This document shows, piece after piece, positions 27,867 to 36,447 of a stretch of 64,000 bases of DNA (positions are counted from its first letter, which is position 1; every line of letters starts with the position of its first letter). The translations under genes were made by a program, and so were the position numbers. Origin of the DNA: Verrucomicrobiia bacterium (lineage in GTDB: Bacteria; Verrucomicrobiota; Verrucomicrobiia; Verrucomicrobiales; DEV007); the NCBI GenBank assembly GCA_030425385.1, contig JAUIAH010000003.1, positions 186,001-250,000 of the forward strand, written 5' to 3'. The notes under the pieces are model-generated. The model worked only from the letters and a program-made list of their open reading frames with translations. It had not been told where the DNA came from and did not search any database.

Positions 27867-29312
27867 ATGCCTGGTGAATTGCGCTCAGCGGATTTGCTCG
27901 TTCTCCTCGTGTATCTGATCGGGGTCTTTGGCATGGGGTGTTGGTTTGCGCGGAAGCAGAAGACTTCGAGGGACTTCATGGCCGCAGGTGGCAACCTCGC
28001 GGGATGGACGGTGGGACTGTCCATCTTTGGTACCTATGTGAGTAGCATCGGGTTTCTTGGAAACACGGGAAAAGCCTTTGGTGCTGATTGGAGTTCCTGG
28101 GTCTTCGGGCTGTCATTGCCCATCGGTGCGTGGATCGCTGTGCGCGCCTTTGTGCCGATGTATCGTGCGAATGGAGACATTTCCGCTTACGCGCATCTAG
28201 AGCGGCGATTCGGACCGTGGGCACGGATGCTCGCCGTGGCGTTCTACTTGCTGCTGCAATTGGGCCGGATCGGTGTGATTCTATACCTGGTCGCCCTGGC
28301 ATTGGCACCTCTCACAGGGTGGGACCTGCGAACGATCATTGTCGTGATGGGCGTGATGGTGACCATCTACACGTTGTTAGGCGGGATCGAGGCGGTCATT
28401 TGGACAGACGTGGTGCAAAGCGTGGTGCTGACGTTAGGCGCTGCCCTGTGCTTGGGAGTGCTCCTGATGCGCATGCCTGAAGGACCCGGTCAGGTGTGGG
28501 AGATCGCGCAGGCGGCAGATAAGTTCGACCTAGGAGGCTTTCGGCTGGTGCTGCATGAACCCAGTTTCTGGCTCGTGCTCGTGTATGGGATCTTCATCAA
28601 CCTTCAGAACTTTGGGGTCGATCAAGGATTTGTGCAGCGGTACGCCACCGCGCGTTCGGAGGCTGCTGCCAAACGAAGTGTTTGGTTAGGCGCGTGGCTG
28701 TTTCTGCCAGCCTCAACACTGTTCTTTCTCATCGGCACGAGTCTCTATGCGTTCTACCAAGCGCAGCCTGATCTCTTACCCGCGGACGTAGCCGCGGAGC
28801 CAGACCGCGTGTATCCCTACTTCATGGTGACGCAACTTCCAGATGGCGTCACGGGGGTGTTGATCGCGGCGATCTTTGCCGCGGCCATGAGCAGTGTGGA
28901 CACGAGCTTGAATAGCTCCGCCACGCTCGTGCATAGCGACTTCTTCAAACGCCTTCGCCCGGACATGAGCGAACGTCAGTCGATGCGAGTCCTGCGTGGG
29001 GCGACCCTGGGATGGGGACTGGTGGGCACTGCGGCGGCCATGGCTATTATCGGTCAGAAGAGCGCCCTGGATGCCTGGTGGAATCTGCAAGGTATCTTTG
29101 GTGGGGGATTGTTAGGGCTGTTCTTGTTAGGGCTAATCGTCAAGAAGGCAGGTAATCCCGTGGCCATGGTGTCCGTGGGACTGGGCACTGCTGTGATTGC
29201 TTATTTGGCCCTATCAGGGCAGACGGCTTTGCACAAACACTTCACGATCATTCTGGGAACGAGCACGATGGTAATCGTCGGGTTCCTCTTGAGTGCGTGG
29301 CGGCGTGCGTAG
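27867..29312 (+). CDS. sodium/solute symporter (SSS family)
   Basis: An inner-membrane Na+-coupled transporter of the SSS family with about 13 hydrophobic helices. Family marks include LVYLIGVFGMGCWFARKQKTSRDFMAAGG at the start, GWTVGLSIFGTYVSSIGFLGNTGKAF in the first binding-site helices, and FAAAMSSVDTSLNSSATL in the Na+-site region. I chose ATG 27867, two bases after the preceding stop; a TTG at 27861 is possible but would overlap it. Adjacency to the DUF1549/1553 gene implies uptake of a product of that enzyme system, probably a sugar or sugar acid; the substrate is inferred only in general terms. Its stop is nine bases from that of the convergent OmpA-like gene. Confidence 0.92.
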   Translation: MPGELRSADLLVLLVYLIGVFGMGCWFARKQKTSRDFMAAGGNLAGWTVGLSIFGTYVSSIGFLGNTGKAFGADWSSWVFGLSLPIGAWIAVRAFVPMYRANGDISAYAHLERRFGPWARMLAVAFYLLLQLGRIGVILYLVALALAPLTGWDLRTIIVVMGVMVTIYTLLGGIEAVIWTDVVQSVVLTLGAALCLGVLLMRMPEGPGQVWEIAQAADKFDLGGFRLVLHEPSFWLVLVYGIFINLQNFGVDQGFVQRYATARSEAAAKRSVWLGAWLFLPASTLFFLIGTSLYAFYQAQPDLLPADVAAEPDRVYPYFMVTQLPDGVTGVLIAAIFAAAMSSVDTSLNSSATLVHSDFFKRLRPDMSERQSMRVLRGATLGWGLVGTAAAMAIIGQKSALDAWWNLQGIFGGGLLGLFLLGLIVKKAGNPVAMVSVGLGTAVIAYLALSGQTALHKHFTIILGTSTMVIVGFLLSAWRRA

Positions 29313-29321
29313 AGTCTTCCT

Positions 29322-32135
29322 TTATCGCTCGACCTCGGCACGAGACTGACCCTCGGTGTCGAGGAGCGTTGTGCCATCGGCAGAGGTGACGCGAATTTCC
29401 ACGCGCCGATTCCGTCGGCGCCCTTCGTCGTTGGCATTGCTGGCCACGGGACGATCCTCTCCGTAACCGGTGGCGGAGAGATTCGAGCGTTGGATACCCG
29501 CCTCGACGAGGTATTCGAGAAGCCGGTCGGCCCGGCGTTGACTCAGCGTACGATTCTTTGAAGCAGTGCCGATGGTGCAGGTGTGCCCACTGATTTCAAA
29601 GCGAGCGTTGGGATACACGGAGACGATCTTCTGGACCTGACGAAGGACCCGTGCCTGCTCATCGCCAATCTGTGAGGAACTAAGTTCGTAGCGAATGGGG
29701 TCGATGGCTAACAGTTCTTTCTCGATGGGAGGTTGGGCCGGAGGTGCGGGTTCAGGCTTCTGCGCATTGGCAACTTGCGCTTGGAGAGCGTCGCGCTCGG
29801 CCTTCAGGTTATCGTAGTCTGCTTGAAAGGTGATGCGGGTCTGCTCCCAGGCGCGTTCTTTCTCGGTGAGTCCTTGTTTGGCCGTGGCGAGCTGGCGATC
29901 GCGATCCGCGAGTTGCTGCTGGAGGCGAGCGAGGGCAGCCTGAGTTTCAGCCGCGGAGGTGCCTTCCTCAGCTTGGGCCGCTTTGAGAGCTTCGGCTTCT
30001 TCGCGTGCTTTGGCCGCGTCTGCTTTTAATTGTGCGAGGACCTGAGCATCTTGAGCGGCTTTGTCTTTGAGCTGGCGTAGCTCGGCAGCGAGCCTTTCTT
30101 GGTCCGTCGATTGCACCCGGAGGTCGGCGACCTCTTGTTTCAGAGCATCCTGCTCTTGCAGCGCGGCTTCCAGTTGGGAGATGCGTTGTTCCAACTGCCG
30201 TTGCTGAGCGCTCTTGGTGCGGAGCTCATCTTCCTTCTCGGTTAGCTCTGCTTGCAAGGTGTCTGCGCGGCCGTCGTCGGGCTTGATGGTTGCCAGTTGC
30301 TCTTGCAAGCGGCTGGCTTCGCTGCGCCATTTCTGAGCATCCTCTCTGGCTTTGGCGAGGGCATCGGCCTTGGCTTGCTCAGCCTCCGCGAGCCGCTCTG
30401 ATTCTGAGCGTGCGGATTGCAAGGCCGCTTCGGCGGCGGCGAGTTTGAGCTTGGCCTCATCGAGGAGGCCGCTGCGTTGTTGCAGGCCCACTTGGCTGGT
30501 ATCCAGTTGCCCTTGAATGCCGTCTAGCTGCTGCTTGATGGTCTGTTTGGCAACAGCCTCTTCAGCGATCGCGCGGGTGAGTTCTTGCTCAATCAAGTCC
30601 CACTGGGTCTTGGCAAGCTCAAGTTCCTGCTGGGCTTCAGCGTGTGCATTCTGAGCGTTCTCGACTTCTGATAGAGCCCTGTCGCGGTCTTGGATCGCTT
30701 GCTGAAGGCGCTCATCCAAAGCGAGCCTTTCAGTCGCCATCTCTTCAACCGTTGTCCCCAGGGTGTCGAGCTGAGCTTGCAAGTCTTCACGCGCTTGTTG
30801 GAAGGCGAGCCGCTGAGACTCTTTCTCGGCGGCTTCCGCTTGCAACTCTTGGAGGCGCGCTTGCAGAGCGGTGATCTGGGCGACCTGTTGCTCCTGTTCT
30901 GTTTGGGATTCTGTCAGAGCATCTTCGAGAGCCTTCGTCTTGGCTTGGGCTTCAGACAGCTGAGCGAGCTCTTTCTCTAACAGAGCGACGTTCTCGTCCG
31001 TACGCGCCTTCTCTTCTTGCAGTTGTTGCAGCGTCTCCTGCTCCTTGGTGAGGCGAGTGGCTTGCGCAATGGTTTCTTCCTCAAGCGAGGCGAGCTTGTC
31101 TTGCACCTCGCTGAGTTCGCTTTCGAGGTCGCTATTGGCTTTCTGCGCTTCTGATAGAGCCTCTTTGCCTTTCTGGAGTTCCTCCACCTGGGCGTCGTTG
31201 TCCTTGCGCAGGGCAATTAGCTGAACGGAGAGCTCTGATTTCTGTCGAGTGACGTTGCGGAGTGCATCGTCTGCGGTTGCGAGGCTTTGCTGAAAGGTCT
31301 GAAGTTCTTTCTGGAGCCCTTCCGCATCGGTGCGCTCCTTCTCAGTGGTCGCTAACTGAGTCTTCAACGCATCGCGCTCTTTCTCGACCCCTGACAGCAG
31401 TTGCTTGAGCGCTTCAACATCTCCAGCTTGCTGTTGTTGATCTGCTAGAAGGCCTTCGATGGTGGACTTCTGGCGGGTGACCTTGGAAAGAGCATCCTCG
31501 AGGAGAGTGATCTTGGATTCGTGGCGTTGATAGTCTGTCCGCAGCCGCTCCGCTTCTTCACGATAAGCTTCTTGCGTGCGCTGAGCTTCGGCGAATGCTT
31601 GCTCGTAGGTTTCTGTGCTGGCGAGTTCTTGCCGTTTCTCCGCGAGATGCCCTTCGAACAGCGACTTCTGGCGCGTGACCTTGCTAAGGGCATCCTCAAG
31701 GAGACGAATGGTCGCTTGGCTATGCTGATGATCTTGTCGTAGCCGCTCCGTCTCCTGGCGATAGGCGTTCTGAGTTCGCTGTGCTTCTGCTAGAAGATGG
31801 TGCAGCTGTCGCCCCTCACTGGAGTTCTTGTCAGAAGCTTGGGCGAGAGCCGTTTGCAATTCGGCTTTCGTCTCTGTCGCTTTCGCCAAAGCCACTTCCA
31901 ATTCTTGCAGACGTTCCCCTTGAACGCGAAACTGCCGAAGCCGTTCCGAAATCTGAGCGACCTGAGCGTCCGCTTTCGTGAGGCATTCCGCAATGGTGGC
32001 ATTGGCATCTTGGTGAGGCTGTAGAGAGGCCGCTGTCACCGTGGCGTCCTGGGCCCAAGCCATAGGGGAACAAGGACTGAAGGAGAGGAGGAGCGCGGTG
32101 GTGGCAGGAAGGGTGGCTTTCTTGATCACTGACAT
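29322..32135 (-). CDS. exported long coiled-coil protein with C-terminal OmpA-like domain
   Basis: A 937-residue envelope protein. A signal peptide ends near SPMAWA (about 28). Residues about 50-780 form an almost unbroken coiled coil rich in Gln, Glu, Ala, Lys and Leu. An internal repeat near 110-230 reads LLEDALSKVTRQKS twice, preceded both times by an AEAQRTQ-(N/E)-AYR segment, and a third related copy is DDALRNVTRQKS. The C-terminus (about 800-925) is an OmpA/peptidoglycan-association domain: FEISGHTCTIG, LSQRRADRLLEYLVEAGI, SATGYGEDRPVASN and GRRRNRRVEI. The usual GHTD aspartate, which helps bind diaminopimelate, is Cys here. It could span the periplasm as a tether. A second coiled-coil gene lies 46 bases upstream on the same strand. 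Confidence 0.85.
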   Translation of the reverse strand: MSVIKKATLPATTALLLSFSPCSPMAWAQDATVTAASLQPHQDANATIAECLTKADAQVAQISERLRQFRVQGERLQELEVALAKATETKAELQTALAQASDKNSSEGRQLHHLLAEAQRTQNAYRQETERLRQDHQHSQATIRLLEDALSKVTRQKSLFEGHLAEKRQELASTETYEQAFAEAQRTQEAYREEAERLRTDYQRHESKITLLEDALSKVTRQKSTIEGLLADQQQQAGDVEALKQLLSGVEKERDALKTQLATTEKERTDAEGLQKELQTFQQSLATADDALRNVTRQKSELSVQLIALRKDNDAQVEELQKGKEALSEAQKANSDLESELSEVQDKLASLEEETIAQATRLTKEQETLQQLQEEKARTDENVALLEKELAQLSEAQAKTKALEDALTESQTEQEQQVAQITALQARLQELQAEAAEKESQRLAFQQAREDLQAQLDTLGTTVEEMATERLALDERLQQAIQDRDRALSEVENAQNAHAEAQQELELAKTQWDLIEQELTRAIAEEAVAKQTIKQQLDGIQGQLDTSQVGLQQRSGLLDEAKLKLAAAEAALQSARSESERLAEAEQAKADALAKAREDAQKWRSEASRLQEQLATIKPDDGRADTLQAELTEKEDELRTKSAQQRQLEQRISQLEAALQEQDALKQEVADLRVQSTDQERLAAELRQLKDKAAQDAQVLAQLKADAAKAREEAEALKAAQAEEGTSAAETQAALARLQQQLADRDRQLATAKQGLTEKERAWEQTRITFQADYDNLKAERDALQAQVANAQKPEPAPPAQPPIEKELLAIDPIRYELSSSQIGDEQARVLRQVQKIVSVYPNARFEISGHTCTIGTASKNRTLSQRRADRLLEYLVEAGIQRSNLSATGYGEDRPVASNANDEGRRRNRRVEIRVTSADGTTLLDTEGQSRAEVER

Positions 32136-32181
32136 GGAGACGGCGGATTGGGGGAAAGGTGAGTGGTCCGTGGATGGGGTT

Positions 32182-33897
32182 CTATTCCAGCCCGATCTTT
32201 TGGAGTTCGTCGAGTTGCTCGCGCAGGGCGCAGGCTTTCTTCTCAGATTCTTCGAGATCGTTGCGAAGCTTCTCCAAGGCCTCTGTTAGGGCCACCCGCG
32301 CTTTGGCTTCTTCCTCGCGGGCTTTCTCTGAAGAACCGGCTTTGGAAGCGGAGTCCTTTTCGCGTTTGTAAGAGGCTTGCAGGGCTTCCTCCTTGGCTTT
32401 GAGCGAGCGCTCAAGTTCGGCGAGGCGTCGGTCGCGCAAGGCCAGCGCTTCCTTGTGCGTGTGCTTCTCGCGAGCGATGGACGCTTGGAGTTGGTTGACG
32501 GCGGTTTGGGCGCTCTGGTCGTGCTGCTTCTTGGCAGTGACTCGATACTGCGCGAACTCATTGCGGAGAAGGGTCAGCTGATCGTGGAGTTTCTCGCGTT
32601 CGGTGAGGATCTCGTTGAGGCGACCTTTGAGCTTGTTAGAAGAATCGGTGAGGCGCTGGGTTTCTTTGGCGCGTTGGGCTTCCGCTTGGCTGTTCTTGGC
32701 CACGGTGGCTTCTAATGAGGCGATCTGCTTGTGGAGGGCTGGTACTTTCGCAGCGGTTGTCTTCGTGGCTTGAAGTTCTTTGCGTAGCTGAGCGAGCTGT
32801 TTCTCGCCTGCCGATTTGCTTTGCTTCAGAGCGTCACGCTCCTTCTCAGTCTTCTTGAGAGCGGCCGTGGTCGCTTCAAACCGTTTGGTCTGCTGGTCTA
32901 ACTCCGCCTTCAGTTCATTGACGCGTGCCTGGCATTCGATGGCATGTTTCTCAGATTTCTTGAGTGATGTGAGGGTCGCGGCGAGCGCGGAATCTTTTTC
33001 GACCAACTGATTCGCGCTAAGTGTGAGCTTGTCTTGAAATTGGTTGCCGAGCGCTTTGGCTTCATTGGCCACTTTGATAGACGTTTGCATCGCCTCTTTC
33101 GTCCGCTTGAGATCGTCTTCTGCGCGCTTGGCGCGTTTCTCCCAGGCGGCGAGATCGTTCGCGGCGGCGATGAGCTTCTTGGATTCGTCCTCGGATCTCT
33201 TGGCGGACTCGCTGAGCTTGGTCTGCAGAGATTTCAAATCTTCGCGATGCTTGGTGTCCCGATCTTTCATTTGCGCAAGCTCCTTCACCACGCGGTCCAT
33301 CTCACTGCGGACGGCGGCCAATTCCTTTGAGGCGTCCTCGGCTTTCTTCACCGCCGCCACTTTCTCACTGTGTGCGTTGCGAATGACCTCTGCCAGCTCC
33401 TTGGCTTTCGTGTTGGCCTTGGTCAGGCAGGCATCAATTTCTTTGATCGCCTTTTCGTGATCGGCGAGGGTCGCCACGGATTTGGCTTTCGATCCAGATT
33501 CTGCGGATGAAGCTTCTTTCTTCTCAGGACTGCTGTTGATAGAGGCGAGAGCGGCTTCCGCTTTGGCCTTCTGCTTGCGAAGCTCCTGGACTTCAGTTTC
33601 CAGTGCCTTCACTTTGCCAGCGATCTTAGCGCTGCTGGCCGCCTGCTTCTTGGCCTGGGCGAGGGCAGATTCGGCTTTCTTCTTGGCTACTTGGGCCTTC
33701 TTGAGGTCTTCCTGGCACTCTTGGAGCTTCTTGGATTGGGCCGTTTGGCGTTTCTTGCGCTTAGCGGCACGCTCTTTCGCATCCGCCGACGCTTCAGCGC
33801 ATTCGGCGGTGGTCGAGGTGTTAGGCTCTTCGTTGGCGGCGAGGGGTGCCACGCTGGCGAGGCTAGCCGCGAGGAGGATTCCAGACAGTTTTTTCAT
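32182..33897 (-). CDS. exported coiled-coil protein
   Basis: A 571-residue protein with a signal peptide (MKKLSGILLAASLASVAPLAA) and then coiled coil from about 30 to the end, very rich in Lys, Ala, Glu and Ser. An Ala/Lys-rich tract (RAAKRKKRQTAQSKKLQ) lies near residue 45. Pieces such as DACLTKANTKAKELAEVIRNAHS resemble the head of the neighbouring OmpA-coiled-coil protein (ECLTKADAQVAQISERLRQ), so the two are probably distant paralogues, this one without the peptidoglycan-binding end. It precedes that gene by 46 bases on the same strand, which suggests co-expression and possibly hetero-oligomers. Precise function unknown. Confidence 0.8.
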   Translation of the reverse strand: MKKLSGILLAASLASVAPLAANEEPNTSTTAECAEASADAKERAAKRKKRQTAQSKKLQECQEDLKKAQVAKKKAESALAQAKKQAASSAKIAGKVKALETEVQELRKQKAKAEAALASINSSPEKKEASSAESGSKAKSVATLADHEKAIKEIDACLTKANTKAKELAEVIRNAHSEKVAAVKKAEDASKELAAVRSEMDRVVKELAQMKDRDTKHREDLKSLQTKLSESAKRSEDESKKLIAAANDLAAWEKRAKRAEDDLKRTKEAMQTSIKVANEAKALGNQFQDKLTLSANQLVEKDSALAATLTSLKKSEKHAIECQARVNELKAELDQQTKRFEATTAALKKTEKERDALKQSKSAGEKQLAQLRKELQATKTTAAKVPALHKQIASLEATVAKNSQAEAQRAKETQRLTDSSNKLKGRLNEILTEREKLHDQLTLLRNEFAQYRVTAKKQHDQSAQTAVNQLQASIAREKHTHKEALALRDRRLAELERSLKAKEEALQASYKREKDSASKAGSSEKAREEEAKARVALTEALEKLRNDLEESEKKACALREQLDELQKIGLE

Positions 33898-34217
33898 CGA
33901 TGGAGTTGGAGTGTTGTCGTGTTGTGGAGAATGAGTCTTGCGACAGTGTTTGTAGTCCTTTTAGGCGGTATTGGCAATGGTTAGATGCCCTGGGAGACGT
34001 TCAAGTCACGCTGTTCCTAGTGGAAATGGGTGAGATGGGGTGGCGCCGTGATGAAGCGTCACCTGGCAGGAGGTCCTCGGACGGCGCAACAGCCGCTGTG
34101 CGGACCCAATGAATGCCTCCGGCGGCCCTGGTAGCGCCCCTGGAGGCGCATTGGCTCACGAAATTGTTACTGAACGGAAGCCGTTGCCTCATTCGGATGT
34201 TACCCGAGTGAGCGACG

Positions 34218-34367
34218 ATGAAATCAGTAAGCAAGCGAACAAGAACGGAGCTAGTGGCGGCACTTCGTGACCGCTATCAGCAAGCATCACGACAACAGAA
34301 GAGCCAGATACTCGATGAATTCACCTCCATCTCAGGATTCCACCGTAAGCCGTCAGCATCAGACTAG
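34218..34367 (+). pseudogene. N-terminal remnant of an integrase-type transposase
   Basis: A 49-codon frame from the ATG at 34218 reads MKSVSKRTRTELVAALRDRY, then QQASRQQKSQILDEF and GFHRK before a stop. This matches the N-terminal helix-turn-helix segment of transposases with an rve integrase core, in which RYxxASRxxKxxILDEFxxxTGYHRK is a typical opening. The rest of the gene, including all catalytic residues, is absent. The stop codon TAG at 34365 already lies in the first repeat motif (GACTAGGAAAG), so the repeat island directly truncates the gene. The likeness is judged from remembered family patterns, not an alignment. Confidence 0.65.
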
Positions 34368-34941
34368 GAAAGGACTAGGAAAGGGACAGGGAGATTATAG
34401 CATTGGCCTTGACGACCTCACCCGCCTCTAAGCCTATTTCTATTTCTAGCAGACTACAAAAAGGGACAGGGAGATTATAGCATTGGCTTTGACGACCTCA
34501 CCCGCCTCTAAGCCTATTTCTATTTCTAGGGGCTCGTATCGGCCTATGTGAGTGCGACTCCAGTTCGCCGAAGCAGATGGTGATTCGTAGAACCGCACTT
34601 CTACCTCCCACTTCCGATCAGGCTTCAGACTACAAAAAGGGACAGGGAGATTATAGCATTGGCCTTGACGACCTCACCCGCCTCTCAGACTACAAAAAGG
34701 GACAGGGAGATTATAGCATTGGCCTTGACGACCTCACCCGCCTCTCAGACTATTTCTATTTCTAGCAGACTACAAAAAGGGACAGGGAGATTATAGCATT
34801 GGCCTTGACGACCTCACCCGCCTCTAAGCCTATTTCTATTTCTAGGGGCTCGTATCGGCCTATGTGAGTGCGACTCCAGTTCGCCGAAGCAGATGGTGAT
34901 TCGTAGAACCGCACTTCTACCTCCCACTTCCGATCAGGCTT
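34362..34941. repeat. repeat island: five copies of a 50-bp core plus a 176-bp duplication
   Basis: A 50-base core beginning AAAGGGACAGGGAGATTATA and ending CACCCGCCTCT occurs at 34380-34429, 34460-34509, 34636-34685, 34696-34745 and 34776-34825; only the second copy has a base change. Copies 2 to 5 are preceded by CAGACTACAA; copy 1 is preceded by a doubled GACTAGGAAAG. Copies 1, 2 and 5 are followed by the 20-mer AAGCCTATTTCTATTTCTAG; copy 4 is followed by a hybrid starting CAGAC. A 96-base segment that is not part of the core follows copies 2 and 5, so 34450-34625 and 34766-34941 form a 176-base direct duplication at an offset of 316. The core begins with the octamer AGGGACAG that also punctuates the repeats next to the RAYT gene at 51.1 kb. 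Confidence 0.95.
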
Positions 34942-35001
34942 CTATCCGAGTAGATCGCTTGCGGCACACCATGATGGTTTCTACCGAAAGGTGAGCGAGT
35001 C

Positions 35002-36369
35002 GTGGTCCGCGTGTGGTTGCAGCCGGACGGCCCTGGACTATCGTCCGGGGTGAATCCTCTTATTCGGAAAGTGATATTGCTGAGTTGCCTGGCCTGGGGG
35101 GCAGGGGTGCCTTGTTGGGCGGATGCGGACGAGGCGAAGGCGCGAGAGATCTTGAATCGCTTGACGGCGTTCTACCGTGGTCTGGAGGCTTTCGAGGTGG
35201 AGTCAGTGATGACGACGTCCATGAAGAACCCGCAGCTGGTGGAGCCATTGACCCAGGAATTGCGCCAGACCTACAAGGTGAAACGGCCTGGACAGTTTGT
35301 GTTAGAATCCCGTGGGGATGGCATGCTCTTCAGTGCGCCGAATGCCTACTTGGATGATTGGCAGGGCGTTCTTCTCCTGGAGGGACAGGGACGAATCGAA
35401 GCAAGTGGGGTCGCGACCCCAGCAGCCTTCCTGCGCAACCCTGCCTTTGGATTCAATCCCAATGCCGGAGGGAACATTGTGTTTGATCAGAACATCGGGC
35501 TTTCGTTCTTGAACAAGTTGCTGTTCGCCGATGTGGGCCAAGGGTGGGAGCGCGATCTTAAATCGGTGACCCTTGTTGGGGAAAGTGTGATTAATGACGT
35601 GAAGGTGGATCAGTTAGCCCTCACGACAGAGACCCACCAGTTCGGCGAGGCGGCGACGATGGTCCTGAACATCTGGGTGCAGCAAGGGAAAGAACCGTTC
35701 CTCTTGCGATTGAAACCCGATCTCTCGAATCTCTTCTCTCAAGGGGACGGCGCACCAGAGATGGAGGTGGGCATGTTAGGAGAATGGCATTCCTGGAATA
35801 CGAAGCCGAGTTTTAAGGAGGATACCTTCAAAGCGCCAAAGGCGGATGATGAAATGCCGGTGTTTCCAAGCTTTGAGGCGATGATGCAAGCCCAGACGGC
35901 GGCGCAGAATCCGGCCTTGGCACTGACGAGCACGGAAGCGAAGGCGTTCACGTTGAAGGATCTTGACGGAGAGGAATTCCAACTTTCCAAGCATCGCGGC
36001 AAAGAGGTGGTCGTGTTAGCCTTCTGGGGATCTTGGCTGAGCCCCGAGGCTGAGGTGTTGACCGCCCTAGCTTCCATCGAGAAGCAATTGAAAGACGCGC
36101 CGGTCGAGATCGTGGCGGTGAATGTGGGTGAGGAGGAAGCTCGCGTGCGGGCCTATTTGGACGAGAAGAAATTGGGGCTACGCGTGGTGATTGATGCAGA
36201 GCAGAAGGTGGCGCCTCTTTACGAGGTGCGGGCGGTGCCGCAGACCGTGGTGATTGGGAAAGATGGAGAGATCTTCCAGGTCCACATCGGCTCAGATGAG
36301 GCCTTTGAGGAGGAGTTGCTGCGCGAATTGCGTCTCATTCTGGAGGCTCCCGCTGAGAACACACCGTGA
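35002..36369 (+). CDS. LolA-like (DUF2092) protein fused to a cysteine-less thioredoxin-fold domain
   Basis: An exported 455-residue protein. Residues about 45-285 look like the DUF2092/LolA-type lipid-binding half-barrel: ILNRLTAFYRGLEAFEVESVM, then YKVKRPGQFVLESRGDGML. Residues about 310-450 form an AhpC/TSA-thioredoxin fold: FTLKDLDGEEFQLSKHRGKEVVVLAFWGSW, and later VRAVPQTVVIGKDGEI with the cis-proline. Where active relatives have WCxxC this protein reads WGSWLSPEAE, so both redox cysteines are missing near residue 345. GTG 35002 is preceded by AAAGGTGAG at a suitable distance; GTG 35050 would give a shorter signal peptide. It lies 78 bases before two HtrA-type genes on the same strand. 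Role inferred as envelope binding or chaperoning, not disulfide reduction. Confidence 0.75.
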   Translation: MVRVWLQPDGPGLSSGVNPLIRKVILLSCLAWGAGVPCWADADEAKAREILNRLTAFYRGLEAFEVESVMTTSMKNPQLVEPLTQELRQTYKVKRPGQFVLESRGDGMLFSAPNAYLDDWQGVLLLEGQGRIEASGVATPAAFLRNPAFGFNPNAGGNIVFDQNIGLSFLNKLLFADVGQGWERDLKSVTLVGESVINDVKVDQLALTTETHQFGEAATMVLNIWVQQGKEPFLLRLKPDLSNLFSQGDGAPEMEVGMLGEWHSWNTKPSFKEDTFKAPKADDEMPVFPSFEAMMQAQTAAQNPALALTSTEAKAFTLKDLDGEEFQLSKHRGKEVVVLAFWGSWLSPEAEVLTALASIEKQLKDAPVEIVAVNVGEEEARVRAYLDEKKLGLRVVIDAEQKVAPLYEVRAVPQTVVIGKDGEIFQVHIGSDEAFEEELLRELRLILEAPAENTP

Positions 36370-36447
36370 CGCGATCACAAGAAGCATTCTCGGCGAGGTT
36401 TCGCTTTCCCTGGGGAAGGTGCGCTTCTAGTTTGTAATACTCGTGTT

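Larger units (their letters stand above)
33898..35001. other. 1.1-kb gene-free interval with a mobile-element scar and repeat island
   Basis: Apart from a transposase remnant at 34218-34367 and repeats at 34362-34941, described separately, I see no gene here. Bases 33898-34217 contain the promoter side of the coiled-coil gene and GC-rich sequence with a loose inverted repeat GCCTCC...GGAGGC near 34113-34146. Bases 34942-35001 lead into the next gene and hold its likely ribosome site. Short frames inside the interval have no credible protein features. Confidence 0.6.

Noticed and set aside
34001-34234. 77-codon minus-strand frame upstream of the repeat island
   Set aside because: No recognisable motif and poor codon pattern; partly overlaps the transposase remnant.
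34577-34765. Open frame through the repeats encoding two copies of SDYKKGQGDYSIGLDDLTRL
   Set aside because: The 60-base unit keeps the frame open by its length, but other copies run into stops in the 20-mer, there is no ribosome site and no protein-like composition; treated as a by-product of the repeats.
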